Assembly: GCA_032358255.1 (NCBI GenBank)
Contig: JAULBX010000115.1
Span: 1-64,000, forward strand
Origin: Heterotrichella gracilis
Lineage: Eukaryota; Sar; Xanthophyceae; Tribonematales; Xanthonemataceae
Direction: 5' to 3'
DNA: 64,000 nucleotides
Shown here: piece by piece, positions 11,001 to 22,610 of the stretch
Numbering within the stretch: position 1 is the first letter of the stretch
How the letters are laid out: every line of letters starts with the position of its first letter
Position numbers and translations under genes: made by a program
Notes under the pieces: generated by a model
Seen by the model: only the letters and a program-made list of their open reading frames with translations
Told to the model about the DNA's origin: nothing
Database searches by the model: none

Positions 11001-12634
11001 CTCCGCCCTGTGCATACTCCATCACGATCGCCAAGTGCGTGCTGGTCAAAAAGACCTGTGGCAGTAAGTAATAGGAATAGATGTAAAAGTAGAATTGGAA
11101 GTAGAATCAGAATCAGAACCAGATTTGAAATTGAAATTGGAATGGATTCAGAACTGGAATTACAACTACAACTACAACTACAACTACCAATTGCGATTAG
11201 AATTTGTATTTAACTTGAGAACTAACATGACAACTATGATCACAACTCCAGGTGCATGCTGGACAGGGACGTCATTGGCAATAACGACAGCACTGGCCAC
11301 TAAGGATCTGAAAATTTAGGCATGGTACTAGGCCTGTCAAGACAAGGCTGGGTGGCGCAAGCAGTGCAAGGTCGAATGATCATCCGGGCTGTACTGCTGG
11401 AAACCTTGTAACATAGGCAGTAAAGTTCCGCGTGAGCAGTGATTTTGCAGGGCATAGCTGTGCATGCTCGAGATGTGAGTGGAGGCAAGGCCAGCGCATG
11501 CATTCCTTTATTTGCACGGCTTTTCTTGCAATCGCGCACATGCGGGTGGCGCAAGCCTTGCGATTGATTCTATTGGACAAATCATTAGATTTCTGGCATC
11601 TCGCACATGTTGCAGGCTCACGCACGATCTAAAGGACCCCATTGGAGGCCCTTAACCCTACACAGCACCTCACCTCCTTGACCGCCACCACCAGCGGGTG
11701 CCTCAAGCTGCCCTGGTGCAATATCTCGCGCTTCACATAGGTGCGGTAGTTGCGGATCTGAACATGAAGGACCTGTTGGTGAGCCACTGCCTCCACTGTG
11801 TCCACTGTGCAGGCGGATTTGATTGCTAAGGCGAGTGGCATTGAACATTGGCATGCCCAGTGACTTTGGCACCGACCAAATCGACCATCTCAACAACTGC
11901 AAACGTCAGCTAGCCAAAACGCTGCAGAGAAAGGCAGCACCCCATGCAGAAGACGCATGGGTGCTATTGCAGTCCATCAGGACTTAATAGTGCCATTTGG
12001 TGGTGGCAATCCATCGATTACAGTTGCATGACGGCCCGCATGACCTCGCGCACAGAATTCCCTACCATTTCCCCCCTGGGCAGCAGCTTGATGGCCACCT
12101 CGAGGGGCGGGTTGTGGCGCATGTCCAACGCCTTGGCCACCACCCCAAAGGCTCCCTCTCCAACCACTTCCGTCTACAGGTGCAAATCCAGTAGGCACTT
12201 CAACACCTACCAGATCAAGCTCTAGTATGACCCAGGTGGGCACCCACACACCAAGGAGACAGTACAAGAACACCCACAAGCCAAAAAAGCACTTGCATAT
12301 CACATTGAGGTACAATAGGCAGTTCAAGTTCATACCCAGGTAGATCCAGGTGGGCAACCGTCTGATAACTTCAAATAGGCAGCTCAAGGTCGACCATGAC
12401 CCAAGGGGCACTTCAATGATGTAGCAACCGCTAGTAAGCACTGCGGGGACGTGAGTGTATGAGACCCACCTGTACAAAGTGGGGAACTGAGTCCAATAAG
12501 CCAATAGACGGTCCCGATTGGTCGCAGTGTTGTTCAGGGCTGTCGGCATAGTGATGGTCTTGGGTCGGTGATAGCTCTGTCGGGTACCGGAAGCAGCTCC
12601 GGACGGAGGAAAACATAGATACGGATAGTGGCAT
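8084..12634 (-). CDS. SnRK2-like serine/threonine protein kinase
   Basis: SnRK2 kinases act in osmotic, ABA and nutrient-stress signalling in the green lineage. Nine exons join in phase: 12634-12470, 12173-12066, 11757-11674, 11055-10991, 10108-10009, 9679-9479, 9003-8842, 8565-8434 and 8239-8084 (TGA), giving 390 residues. Visible motifs: glycine loop GEGAFGVV (about 60-67), VAIK (Lys84), alpha-C Glu102, NRDLKLEN (175-185, Asp180), CDFGYSK (Asp205), MAPE (227-230) and DIWSCGV. The SnRK2-type segment [20 protein letters not shown] then leads into a short acidic-helical tail ([14 protein letters not shown]). The HRD histidine is Asn, which I recall from other algal SnRK2s. The first 55 residues are an unconserved N-terminal extension; starts at 12634 or 12616 are both possible. 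Copies of exons 5, 7 and 9 lie in or near the gene. Confidence 0.92.
9139..9215. repeat. degenerate copy of kinase exon 7 in intron 6
   Basis: This matches the exon 7 segment at about 8922-9000: ggggtgctg..ggtc.aaggggta is followed by gcatggcgtaca..gtcac and gaccaga. Translated on the minus strand it still reads WSCGV-, YAM- and KYPFD-like words, but it has an early stop and no splice sites I trust. It is probably a decayed exon copy. Confidence 0.75.
9902..10054. repeat. 56-bp direct repeat across kinase exon 5 donor, with telomere-like spacer
   Basis: The 56 bases at 9902-9957 are identical to 9999-10054. The unit covers the last 45 bases of exon 5, its GTGAGG donor and a few intron bases. 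The 41-base spacer (9958-9998) is telomere-like (gattaggg..tttagggtttaggg). The second copy (9912-9956 on the minus strand) has its own acceptor (ACAG) and donor. It is 45 nt long, phase 0-0 and open, so it could be spliced in as an extra 15 residues. Confidence 0.9.
10376..10447. repeat. perfect 23-bp inverted repeat in kinase intron 4
   Basis: The left arm 10376-10398 (aggaggtttagtcaggtgag..) and right arm 10425-10447 are exact reverse complements around a 26-base loop. The hairpin lies in intron 4, followed by telomere-like units (aaccctgaaccctaaaccct). Just upstream (about 10305-10365) gtgccaggtggcaac-type words repeat in tandem. I see no transposase and no clear target duplication. Confidence 0.9.
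11095..11200. repeat. purine-rich and CAACTA simple repeats
   Basis: Degenerate gaatt/gaatc-type runs pass into (CAACTA)n at about 11163-11187. This is low-complexity sequence inside kinase intron 3. Confidence 0.85.
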
Positions 12635-13612
12635 ATTGAAAGGGTTGAAAAATGGGTTCACATATATTGGGCGGGACTGTGGTGAGCCCTGGCTTCAGTG
12701 ATATCGTGCGCTGCGATGCATATATGCATATATTGCAAGAGATTGCGTGTACGCTTGATAAACTCGCGACCCACTTCCTTTGAAATAACTAACGAGAATG
12801 GGTTCTACTGACCAAAGGCTTTGGTAACAACAGTCGGTCCCTGTCCCTCGGGCATACTAGAGGCTAGCTAGGTGAACCGGCGGTCTAGGGTGCAGCACAG
12901 GACTGGCTAGGGTTGCACGAGTCCTTAGTCTGGCCGCAAGGGTCTTGGCCATGCATGCAGTATTCAACTGCTGTCCGAGTTTTGGGTCCAGTGCTTAACT
13001 CGTGTACGCTTCCAATGGGTTGGGTGCATAGCCGCAGTCGTTGGCACTCCTATTGCACGCTGATGCCTCCAATGGTCTAGGGAAGGGTAGACAAGCCTCG
13101 TACGGTATCAGCTGTTTGCTACTGCAAAGGGCAGGGTATATACTACTGAGAACCTTGAACCTTTCTTGCCGTTATGTCTTCCGCTGAAGGTGTTGGCTAC
13201 CGATACACATCCCTTTATGCATGCATGCATGCATATGTCCTCTGAACCACTCGGGCGCCATGCTGAGGCACGCAGCTGCAGCTAAGACACTGATGCAGCT
13301 GCTATAACGCCAGATGCAAAGTACGCAAGAGGTATCTGCTCTTTTGAAGGTCGGTGCCTCTCCCTCCCCCCCTGAGCAAAAGTTCAGCTTTCAACGCTGA
13401 TTTGCAAATGTCCCTGTCACCAGCACCCTGCACGCGGTGCATATTAGCTTTTGTTCAACTTGAAAGCCTTTGACCCTAACGTCACCACCTGCAGTTGTCC
13501 CTAACGCTTGGAACATACGAGGGAAGGCGACCTCTCACTTTGCCTCTCCCTAAACCACCCCCCCATAACCTCAAGGTGGGGGCGCCTGCTCAGTGTATTT
13601 GTGTGTCTGTAG
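12635..13612. promoter_or_regulatory. upstream region between kinase (-) and helical gene (+)
   Basis: This region holds the kinase 5' side and the missing first exon(s) of the gene that continues at 13613. A short frame begins at ATG 13260, but I cannot join it in phase with confidence. A TGCATGCATGCATGCAT palindromic run lies near 13216-13234. No core promoter element is clear. Confidence 0.35.
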
Positions 13613-15132
13613 GAGTGGCTGCTGCACTACAAGCAAGGTGGGCAGGCGCTCCAGGAGCTAGCCAGCCTGCTGAGCCAGCTGGAACCCCCGCAGCAGCAGC
13701 AGCCACTGCCCATCTTGCGCAAAGTGCAGCAACAGGTGACACCCTAAAGCGGCACCCTAAACCCTAGCTGCATAATTGTAGGCTTGGTCCTGCCACCACA
13801 CACTGCCGGCTCCACGTCGCCGATGTGGCGACTGTGGTCCCACTGGTCAGCGGCACCCTAAAACGACACCCTAAGCCTTAGACTGTGGTCACACTGGTCA
13901 GCGACAGCCTAACTGTTGTATCTAACGCGGCACAACTAACGCGGCACCCTAAACCCTAGACTGTGGTCACATTGGTCAGCGGCCGTCGCCACGCAATCTG
14001 CGTTGCACTGTGTCATGAGGAGTTACGCTTTCATGGGAAGCCTTACGGTTGGCACTAAAGGGGCACCCTGAACCATAGACTTTCACCTTCAGCACTGGCG
14101 CCCTAAACCCCAGCAGTGGAGCTGTTGACAGCGGCCGTCGCTGCTTTGCCTGGCTCGTAAGCAGTGGATGCACCTCATGACCACACTTTGTAGAATGCGA
14201 TGGTGGTCTTTAAACACCGCTGCCACCCCTGCAGGCAGGCAGCGAGAAGCTCACAGAGTACCTGAAGCAGCGCGCCCTGCCCCAAAGCCTGATGCAAGGC
14301 CAAGCGCTGCCCGGCAGGATCCAAAACAGCCACTCCCGCCTCACTGCCAGTGCAGCCACATTGAGGAGCCTCACTCAGCAGCTGCAGGGCCTGTACACCG
14401 CCAAACAGGTAGGCAACCCAATCAAGTGCACCAAAACGATCAGAACCAGCATCATATCAACCACCGCATCATCGTCAACCAATCCAAGATGGAAGGGGGC
14501 ACAGTGGAATAGGAGGGCAATGTTTTCCTCCATGCTGACTCCTTCAAAGCGTCTCTTTGAGGGCAGACACCGCAGTAACATGTAATTTTTCATTTGTTGA
14601 ATTCCTTTCACAGGAAGAGGTTGTGGACATGAGCTCCGTCAACCCTCATGACCATGCAATTGGTGGGGAGCAGTCGGGCGGGGAGGGCCATATCCAAGGC
14701 AACCCACACACCTCTGATAGCAAAGTTGACCAGGTTTTGCTTCTGGCGGTCATCCTGGATCAGATGGAGAAACAGATGCAGATGGTGGTAAGTAAAATCA
14801 GGGCGACTAGAGTAATAGATGCAGCTGCTGGTACAGCCAATTCAGTGTGCCTAGCACCATCCCGTCAGCTGTAAAGAGGCCGGCATGGTGCACCATGCCT
14901 TTGAGGCAACCTGTCTTCCATTTGCTGTCAGAATGTTTATGTCGTTGGGGTTTTTGACGTGGTTTTGAACAAAAGGGTGTCATGGACGCAGGAAATTATC
15001 TGTGGAGGCATCGGCTTGGACACCCTTCCTCCCCGGCTGGAGGCATATGCCACGCTGTGGCATCTGTGCCCCTTTTTAGATGAATCGCTGGTTGCTCAGA
15101 TCAGCAGGGGCCCAACAAGTGAAAACTTGTGA
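13613..15132 (+). CDS. helical / coiled-coil protein, 5' end missing
   Basis: Four phase-0 exons are supported: 13613-13735, 14235-14408, 14614-14787 and 14932-15132 (TGA). They read as one 176-residue C-terminal part. It is rich in Gln, Leu and Glu and predicted helical (for example LQELASLLSQLE, LRSLTQQLQGLYTAKQ, LLAVILDQMEKQMQM). It ends in a more globular stretch containing TLPPRLEAYATLWHLCPFLD. I do not recognise the family; an augmin/HAUS-like coiled-coil subunit is only a guess. The first exon lies further left and is unresolved. A good exon-like frame (GATATGGATGACATTGTC, 15161-15208) follows the stop, so the real gene might splice past 15132. Confidence 0.6.
13741..14145. repeat. intronic array with telomere-like units
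   Basis: Two motifs recur between the first two resolved exons of the helical gene. One is CGGCACCCTAAACCCTAG and variants (13752, 13853, 13935, and a weaker copy near 14098). The other is ACTGTGGTC.CA.TGGTCAGCG (13830, 13882, 13962). Together they look like a diverged tandem array of about 50-100 base units built on CCCTAAA heptamers. The first unit begins just 3' of the donor at 13736. Confidence 0.75.
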
Positions 15133-15205
15133 CACCTCCTGCTTCACTGCCATTGTCAGGATATGGATGACATTGTCAAGCCTGTACGGCTGGTGTTTCA
15201 TCAAT

Positions 15206-15271
15206 GGGTATGTGCCACCTGGAATTCCTTCAGCTTCTTGCATCATGCTGGTGCCAGGTGGCACATACCCG
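15206..15271. repeat. inverted repeat with 17-bp arms
   Basis: GGGTATGTGCCACCTGG (from about 15205) is answered by its reverse complement ending near 15270 (CCAGGTGGCACATACCC). The same gtgccacctgg/ccaggtggcac words occur in the other duplication copy near 19940 and in kinase intron 4 near 10310-10340. This suggests a dispersed hairpin element. Confidence 0.75.
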
Positions 15272-16113
15272 GGTATGGAGCACTCAGCTCAGCTGTGGAG
15301 CATGTGAAAGACTCAGCTCAGATCAGCACAGCCTGCCACTTTGAGGTGTGAAACATCCTGCTTCCCTCTCAGAGGTGGATTCCCTGACTGACCACCTGTG
15401 GAGGCTATCTGTAGGCATTGTGCTATGTGGCTCAAGGCTTTCATTACAGTTGTAATCATGGCCTCGGCGTTGGGTGGTTCTTTGCTCTTTTGATTGCCCG
15501 GACTGTCTGCGTTTTTCAACATTGCTGGCTCGGCACCAGTGGTGTGCAGCCATACCAGGGAGCTTGTGTAGTGGTGGTGCATGGCGCACATATGTGCATG
15601 GTGTGGTGCGGGCCGAGCATCTATTGCGTAGTGCCGGTCATACACATGGCTCATAGTCTTGCATGGCTTGTTGTGTGTGGGTGGCTGTGGTGTATTTGTG
15701 GGTAAGTGTGGGTGGGTGGGTGGGGAATCCGATTGGGGATGGGCATGGGCTTGGGTGGGTGGTTCGAGGATGGCTACATATTTATTTATTGAACACACGC
15801 CTTTGTACAAAGCAGTATTAAACCCCCAGCTTTTTTCTCAGCCTCAAAGTTGTAACGTACCTGTAGCCTACAGTGTAGGACAAGCCTAGGCCCCATGACC
15901 CTTGGCACGTGGCACTGGAAACCCTAGTTAAGGGCATTGGAAATAAACAATGTATCACAGTATCGAGTCTGCACGTACGTATATAGGGATGGACTACACT
16001 ATGTCTTGCTGGCAGTACCAGAGTGTATAAATAACGAGATATCTGCTATCAGCTGGGTGTAGGCTGTGCCTGCTTTCTGTTTCCAACTTCCCCAACGTTG
16101 GATACTGTGCAAC

Positions 16114-16528
16114 ATGTCTCGAAAGCAAGTTCTCAGGCTGTACACCACCACTGCTAGTGCCTTGACACAAAGTTGAACTCATACTCTATCAGGAGTTGAG
16201 TGGGCGTGCTAAGGAGATAGGTGTACGGCTGGACGGTTTGGAGAAGGACGTGGCCAAGCTGGGCGTTGCGACCGCTCTTGTAGCTGGGGGGGCTGCTGCG
16301 GTGGGGATAGGCTATTTCATTCGCCAATCGGAGCGTCGCCTTTCGTCACAGATGGACAAACTTTCGTCACAAATAGAACATCTGGACAAGCGGGTACAGG
16401 TGCAAGGACAAGCTCAGTTGGTGCGTTGCTGCAGTGAATTCAGTTCGAACCGGGTGCACGTCTCCCGTGACGCTAACTTGTATGCCAGCATTGGCCAAAC
16501 GCCACAGCTGGACTGGGCACCTTGTTGA
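16114..16528 (+). pseudogene. small membrane/coiled-coil gene, copy 1, one-base insertion
   Basis: The ATG at 16114 opens MSRKQVLRLYTTT and stops after about 20 codons. Relative to copy 2 there is one extra base near 16168-16180. Past it the frame (to 16528) reads ELSGRAKEIGVRLDGLEKDV, then a glycine/alanine-rich hydrophobic span (ATALVAGGAAAVGIGYFI) and a coiled coil (SQMDKLSSQIEHLDKRVQ). The ancestral product was probably a small mitochondrial or plastid membrane protein with a coiled coil. The family is unknown to me. Confidence 0.6.
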
Positions 16529-18746
16529 AGTGATTTGCCCCCGTGACCATGCTGTCCTCTGACCGCATTGCTTGCGCTAGTGCACAACACTCTGGTTTAC
16601 AAAACTACTTTTGCCACCAGCTGGCTGGAACCCTGCCATTGTCATAGTGTGTCACCTGCACCACTGGAATTCTGACCTCCCTGACTAGCTGGGTTTACCC
16701 ATCTCTGCAGCCACTTCACTGTTGCATGACCAGCAAACCTGAGGGTACACTTAGCTAAGTTCGCCATACCTGCAACCCCTAAACCCTATTGCAGTCTTGC
16801 GTGTAAACCCTAAACCCTAATCCTACCTTTTGCCGGCTTGGATGCTCTGAGGGCTGTGTAGCACCTGCAGGCAACCAAGGGGTTCTATCAACCATCATAA
16901 GGAGCCAAGCCTGGGTCTGCACACTGCTTGCGACTGGGGCAGGCCTGGCCATCAGCACTTTGAGCACCGCCCTGGCCACACACAGCGTGCACAAAACAGC
17001 AAGGACTGAGGCGCAGCAAAGTCTTGTATGCAAGGCCGGCTAATGGGTTTAATGTAAGGTGGTTTTTTGATCAGCTTTGGGGGCATTGGCAACCGGACAC
17101 CTCATTGAGACAATGTCAAGGTCAAATCTTTTGTGGTGCATGACACATGTCTGCGGTGGACACTGCCAGATGATTGAACCAACCAGCTGGAGTGTACAAA
17201 ATAGCGTATAATAATTGGCAAGAAAGACATCGTGACAAAGGTATTGAGTCTTTGTGTGAGGTACAATCAGCTTGGGCGAGCGTACCACCCACCACAATGG
17301 GCCATTGCCGGGCAGCAGCCCTTTGAACACTGCGCTAAGCAATCGCCAGCCCAGAGGCTTTAAAAAGTGTTGCTCTTGAGACCATACTTTTAAGAATCTA
17401 CTAGTAGCAACCCTCCACAGTAGAGTTCTGTACCAGCGGATGACACGAGCCCGGACAGTTTAAATTACAACATGGCTGGATCACGGATAGAACGAGTTGG
17501 TGTCGTATGGCGCAATATCAGTCTTATTGTGGCCTCAAAAGTGTATGCAGCCGCCAACCTGCTGAACACCCTTGCTGCTCCACCTGCCTGCCAAGTGACA
17601 TCAAGCGGCCACGTGTGCCAGGCTAGCGCATACTACTCCCAAAGGTGGGGCATATAATTCCTTTGTGTTTGTATCAAAATACCAGACTTACAAGCCTGGA
17701 CCATGTGACAGCTCACACACAAACAATGCCATCACTGCTCCATAATCAAACCGGCAAACCTCCCCAGAAGTGCACCTATATTGTTGTTCAGCTGAAATCG
17801 GTGATCTTCAAGTTGACTTGCAAGCGTTAATCTCAGCCACTGTGGCTCCTCCTGCTCAACGTTCAAGGGAAAAGATGATCAGTATGCAACATTTACCCAG
17901 CCTGTCCCTGGACAGCGTAGGCGCAAGGTAGGAGAGTTAGCAGAGAAGAGGGCATTACTCTCATATCCACTTGAAGTATAATACTCTACCAGCTCAAAAT
18001 AGAGCACCTGTAATCCTCACCTATGTCGAGCGCACCAAGCCCCACACAATGGCAACCATTGAGCCGTGCAACATCATGCGCATAGCTTTCTCTTCTGGTC
18101 GATCATAGACGGCTGCACATGCACAAGTAGGGAATAAAATGAGGCAAAACCACCCAGCGTGTAGCAACGAGATCTCACACTGGCACGTGAGGAAACGCTG
18201 CATGGCAGAACATGGCAAAGGAAGCTCGAAAGCGGTCGGCACTGTTTAGGGTTTAGGGTTAGAGTGCGCGCGGGCGCTGGGAAGAGGTACAGCTACGTAA
18301 ACAGTCCAATGAAAACAGTAACAGTGAGAACTATTATCAGCCGACATCGGCTCATTGCGCAATGGCATGCCCGTGTGGCCTTGAATGCCAGGGACATCAA
18401 GTCCACGACTACAGTAGATAATCTGACGGTCTGACGGTCAGTTATTCAAAGCCAGGAGGACTATTATTATGGTGTTTGCACACCCACATCAAGTATGCTG
18501 GAGCTCCTATAACGCTGCTAGTAATTACTTTATAAGGCTTTACAGCTAGCATACTGAACCCTCCCCTGCCCTGAACCCCAACAAACAGATACCAGCATGA
18601 CCAGATGCGGTTACAACGTGAAACCCTATGCAACGCCAAACGAACAGGGTGGTCACTCTCATGAGGGGAGTGCATACAGAGATTACTATCAGACCAAGGG
18701 GGCACCAAAGAGCCTGCGGCTTTGATCAATGAATGACCATAGAAAG

Positions 18747-19028
18747 TCACCTATGTGCAAAGAGCCAATTCATATGCATGCGCCCTAGGGCCTGCAAAAC
18801 TACAGCGCGCTTGCCTTTTGGCGGTGCAGTCACCCGGAGGTATTCTCGCACGGCGTCTGCACGGAACTCTGTTGGCGTGCTGGCCAGGTTGATCACCGTT
18901 GCGTCGTCTGCTTTCAGTAGGCGCACATAGAGGGCCCCCTTCTCCTTACGGCTCAGCCCTTGGACGGTGCCCAGCACCTGGAGAGCGTCTATACGAGCCT
19001 GTGCAGGCTCCACGTTGATGAGCTCCAT
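18747..19028 (-). CDS. small conserved-looking protein, unknown function
   Basis: A 93-codon ORF starts at a true ATG (19028). Its composition is balanced and protein-like: EPAQARIDALQVLGTVQGLS and KGALYVRLLKADDATVINLA lead to EFRADAVREYLRVTAPPKG. It is mostly helical with charged surfaces and no membrane segment. I do not recognise a family. The codon pattern is G/C-rich at third positions, like the confirmed genes here. A GTAGTT donor near residue 76 or a GTGACT donor just before the stop could lead to further exons. It lies between the two copies of the segmental duplication. Confidence 0.5.
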   Translation of the reverse strand: MELINVEPAQARIDALQVLGTVQGLSRKEKGALYVRLLKADDATVINLASTPTEFRADAVREYLRVTAPPKGKRAVVLQALGRMHMNWLFAHR

Positions 19029-19884
19029 GCTGGGCTGGTATGAGGCTCTCTACAAGGTGTCACGGTGCAGGTTCAGCTGACCTTTCCTGTGAGATTGCTA
19101 TACACAAGCCTAGTGGCACGGCAACACCGGTACCATATATGCAAAGTGGCCACTGCAGTTGCTGGGGTGACGGTGTCAACACCTACAGGTAGAAAGACCT
19201 CACACGCCTGATTTGACAGTTAACACAGCGTGCTGCGCCTTGGGAATACAGTGGCTGAGATACCTACCAAAGCACTGGTTTTACGACAGCTGACAGTACT
19301 GGTACCACTGGTGTTCACAGCACTAGTGTTCTCCTGGGCAACGCCAGTGCGTCTGGAGAAAATCGGTGACACAGAGACCGGTCCTAATATTACACCCCAG
19401 GTCTGTAATCGTTGTACAGGTATCAAAGGAAAGTGTCGGGAGAGTTTGGGCCCCCAAGCTTGATGGGCACTGCTTAGAGCTTTTATGCATGCATGCATGT
19501 GCAGTTGACTAATTTTATGTATACCTGGGATAACGTGCGGCATTGGATACCGAGTGGTAAAGCAGGGGCAATTCCCACTTTAAATATTGCAACGGGTCAT
19601 GAAGCTATCAGGGGTGGACTTTCTGCCGTCCACGAAGCTCTTGTCTTTAGGGTTGACCACTAGGGGTCAACTTTGAATCTCGGTACAAAATTGCAGGCCC
19701 ATCGCGGGGGGGAAGGGTGTGACAATATTTTACACATGGGTGGGTTCTGGCCTACCACCTTGAGGTTTAGGTCTTCTTGACTCTGCGCTCGTGCCCATTT
19801 AGGTTGGTTAACCAGGTGCAGTATCCAAACAGCATAACTGCCTAAAGGACATGGTGCCAAAAAAGAGGTGGTGCCTCACGCCTA

Positions 19885-22280
19885 TGACTTCAATGTTAAA
19901 CCTGTATGTCATCATGGCTGGCATGTCGTTAATGGGAACGTGCCACCTGGCACCAGCATGATGCAAGGAAGATGGCCTCTGGTTATGGAGCACTCAGCTC
20001 AGCTGGGGAGCACTGCAACAGTGTGGGTGCACGTGCGGTGGGGATGTGAGGGTAGGAACGAGGAGGGGTTGATGGTGGGGGTGGAAGGGTGGGAGGTGTA
20101 GTGGGTGCGGGTCGAGGTTGGAGTGCGTAGTGCTGGTACATTCGCATGGCTCATAGATGTGCATGGCGTGGTGTGGGTGGTTGGCTGTGGTGTTTGTGTG
20201 TGAATGTGTGTGTTGGGTGGATGGGGGTGGGGTGGGGATGGGCATGGGTGGGTGTTTGAGGAACGCTACATACTTATTTATTGGATAGGTATCGTACAAG
20301 GCAGCTCCCAAAAGTAACCTAATTCATCCTAGCCTCAATATTGCAACATAACTGTGACAAGCTGTACACAAGTACCTGGTTCCAGTATATCACCCTGGAA
20401 ACCCTAGCTAAGGGCATCGGCAATTGCGGCTACTAGACTGAGTCAATCGTGAACCTGCAGAAGGTTCTTTTAACCACTTACTTGAACGCAACAGGTGGTC
20501 TACTGCAACAAGTAAGTTGCGAACAAGAAAGGAGGAACCATTCACATGCACATGCATGCATGCATGCAAAAACGGTCGTCGTTATCGGACCACACAGCAA
20601 GTCTAGGTCACAGCAAGTCGTCTGTGAACGAAAAAGCATAGAACAGCGCATCCCTCTTACAGTCCTGGAGATACCTATGGGGTACAGCAACTTTATTCAC
20701 CTTTCGAGGAGACCCCTCCAACTCCAAGTCTAAGCACCGAACCCCTGTTGAGGTTATTTGCTAAAGGGTGCTGAAGTTGACACCAGAGTACGTGTAGATA
20801 GAAAGTATGGTATCTACTCTTAGCTGGGGGTACTGTGGTAGATGCAGCCTGCTCTCTTATCTCAGTACGGTACCCAACAACACAACATGTCTCGAAAACA
20901 AGTTCTGAGGCTGTACACAACCACTAGTGCCTTGGCCCGAGGTGATGTCAAACTTTATCAGGAACTGAGTGGGCGCGTTAAGGATATGGGGTTACGTTTG
21001 GACGGTTTGGAGAAGGACGTGAGGTTCAAGTTAGACCTTGCGAGCGCTATTGCAGTTGGTCGGCAATTGCGTTGGGATTAGGTGGGTTTGTGACTTGGGA
21101 CATTTCACCACGGTTCAACCGCCTGGACCAAAGGCTCGATCGTCTGAACAAGCGCTTGCAGGTGCGAGGACGAGTATACATTGCAGTATGCCTTGGTCAG
21201 TTAAGTCTGATTGGGTGCGTTGCTGCAGGACAAATTGGTGTCTGGTCCGTGACGCTAATTTGTATGCATGCATTGGTCTCCAAACGCCACCGCTGGACTG
21301 TGCACCTTGAAGTAAAGTGCCCCCGTGAACATGCTGTCCTTGACAGCTTTGCTCGTGCTAGTGCACATACACTTTAATTTACAGAACTAGTTTTGGCACC
21401 ACTGTCTCTGTGTGACACCTGCATCCCACCCGCTGGAACACTGACCTCGAGGAGCTCCCTTACTCGCTGTGTACCCATCTCTGCAGCCACTTCTGGTAAG
21501 TTGTACCCTCCGTTTGCAGGACCAGCACAACTGGTTATGCACAATGATTGTGACTGGGGCAACGCCTCGGCACCCTGGCAACACACATGGTGTCAGCGAG
21601 GGTGGAGCACAACGGTGAAGCAGAGCGCAATTTGATTCCAATTAAACCTGTCTCCAAAATCTGGAGTCTGGGTGGGCACAGGAGTCGGGGCAGCTTAGAA
21701 GTTCCTGCTCAACCTTCCCCACAGCAGCAATCTCAGTCAGTTTGCTCTATGGGACTTGGTTCACCATATGGCAATCATTGCTGTTGGGATAGGCTGAGCA
21801 GGAATTTCAAAGCTGCCCCAACCCGCTGTGGGGACTGAGTTGCAAGCCACTGCAATGTTATCGGCCACCAAAGTTTTGGGGCATGCATACAGACTTGACA
21901 GTGGCCAATAACATCGCAGTGGCTTGCAACCAATTGACCCGATTCAGCATCCGGTTCCAACTGTGTAACATTTGTCTGCTTCTGGGGCAATGGCGTATAG
22001 AGACGCTGTCAAATTTATTGCATGTTTACAATGTCATGTCTAAGTCCATAGTACAAGAATCGACCAGACTGTGTAAAACAATCATGTGGCTGTGCAGCAG
22101 GCCACTGCCGGGCATGATCACTGTGCGGTGCCGCCAAGCAATTGTCAACCTAAAGGCACTGTACAGTGCTGCTCTCGATACCATGGTGGCATAGGTTTAG
22201 GAGTAAATTAGAAACCACCCCCTGCACTAGAGTTCTGTATCAGCGAGCCAGTCCAAACTATCAAAATGGCTGCTGTATTT
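19885..22280. repeat. segmental duplication, copy 2
   Basis: Collinear with 15168-17490; see that entry for the shared landmarks. Differences include a TGCATGCATGCATGCA run near 20552 and a different frame break in the shared gene. Confidence 0.8.
20887..21377 (+). pseudogene. small membrane/coiled-coil gene, copy 2, frame shifted
   Basis: The ATG at 20887 opens MSRKQVLRLYTTTSALARGD and reads on through VKLYQELSGRVKDMGLRLDG and GLEKDV, past the point where copy 1 breaks. It stops at 21079-21081 inside the hydrophobic segment. The adjoining frame (about 21072 on) continues LGLGGFVTWDISPRFNRLDQ with a coiled-coil-like RLDRLNKRLQV. An indel near 21055-21070 therefore separates the two halves. 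The two copies are broken at different places, so the common ancestor was intact. Confidence 0.6.
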
Positions 22281-22474
22281 AAAACCCTGCTTGCACGTGA
22301 TCATAATTGAATTAGCAACTGGGTGCCACCATGGGCCATGCACAGAACTGCAATTTGGCCACACTCAATCCCGAAATTGTTGGAAACCGCTGCCCTTAAC
22401 TGGTGCGCCCACATTACAGACCCAGTAAAAAAGCTCCCTTGCGCCCACTTATGTAAATCCTTTTGCATGCCATG

Positions 22475-22610
22475 CATGCTGGCATAGGCTAAGGCCTGTG
22501 CTTGACCGGCCGTTCTGGCTGGTCGGTGCCCTGGTGCGAGCCAGTGGGCCCTGAACTCCGCCTTTGTGCGTCCCCTTTCTTTCTTTCTTTCTTTCTTTCT
22601 TTCTAGCCGC
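22475..22610. repeat. dispersed repeat, copy A, with TTTC microsatellite
   Basis: It shares with 56305-56486 the words catgctggc, ggcctgtgcttgacc, gccgttctgg, ggtgccctggtgcgagccag, tggccc and cccctt.ctttctttc. It ends in (TTTC)n followed by TAG. The first half is closely conserved. No coding capacity is seen. In copy B the same tail forms a 3' splice site. Confidence 0.8.

Larger units (their letters stand above)
15168..17490. repeat. segmental duplication, copy 1
   Basis: Landmarks appear in the same order and orientation in copy 2 (about 19885-22280), some 4.7-4.8 kb away. They include gtgccacctgg..ccaggtggcac-type words, atggagcactcagctcagct, the GT-rich run ending in tacat.tttattta, and the MSRKQVLRLYTTT gene start. 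Further matches are cgtgacgctaa.ttgtatgc, gccccc gtga.catgctgtcc, acccatctctgcagccactt and finally ctagagttctgta.cagcg before an ATGGCTG. Identity is high near the gene and patchy elsewhere, so the duplication is not recent. Confidence 0.8.
15133..18746. other. spacer with duplicated segment, no intact gene
   Basis: This stretch holds copy 1 of the segmental duplication (below) and a broken gene at 16114-16528. It also has a short ATG frame at 17472 (MAGSRIERVG...) whose first bases are shared with copy 2. At 18022-18135 on the minus strand a frame reading DRPEEKAMRMMLHGSMVAIV to a TAG looks like a last exon with an acceptor, but I could not attach it to an upstream exon. Telomere-like units occur near 16778-16822 and 18244-18262. 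Confidence 0.45.

Noticed and set aside
16196-16528. Independent 110-codon gene starting at 16196
   Set aside because: Comparison with 20887-21080 shows the true start is 16114 and that the frame is entered through a one-base insertion.
18022-18242. Last exon of the small gene at 18747-19028
   Set aside because: The exon-like frame needs a phase-1 junction, and none of the donors in the upstream ORF provides it without creating a stop.
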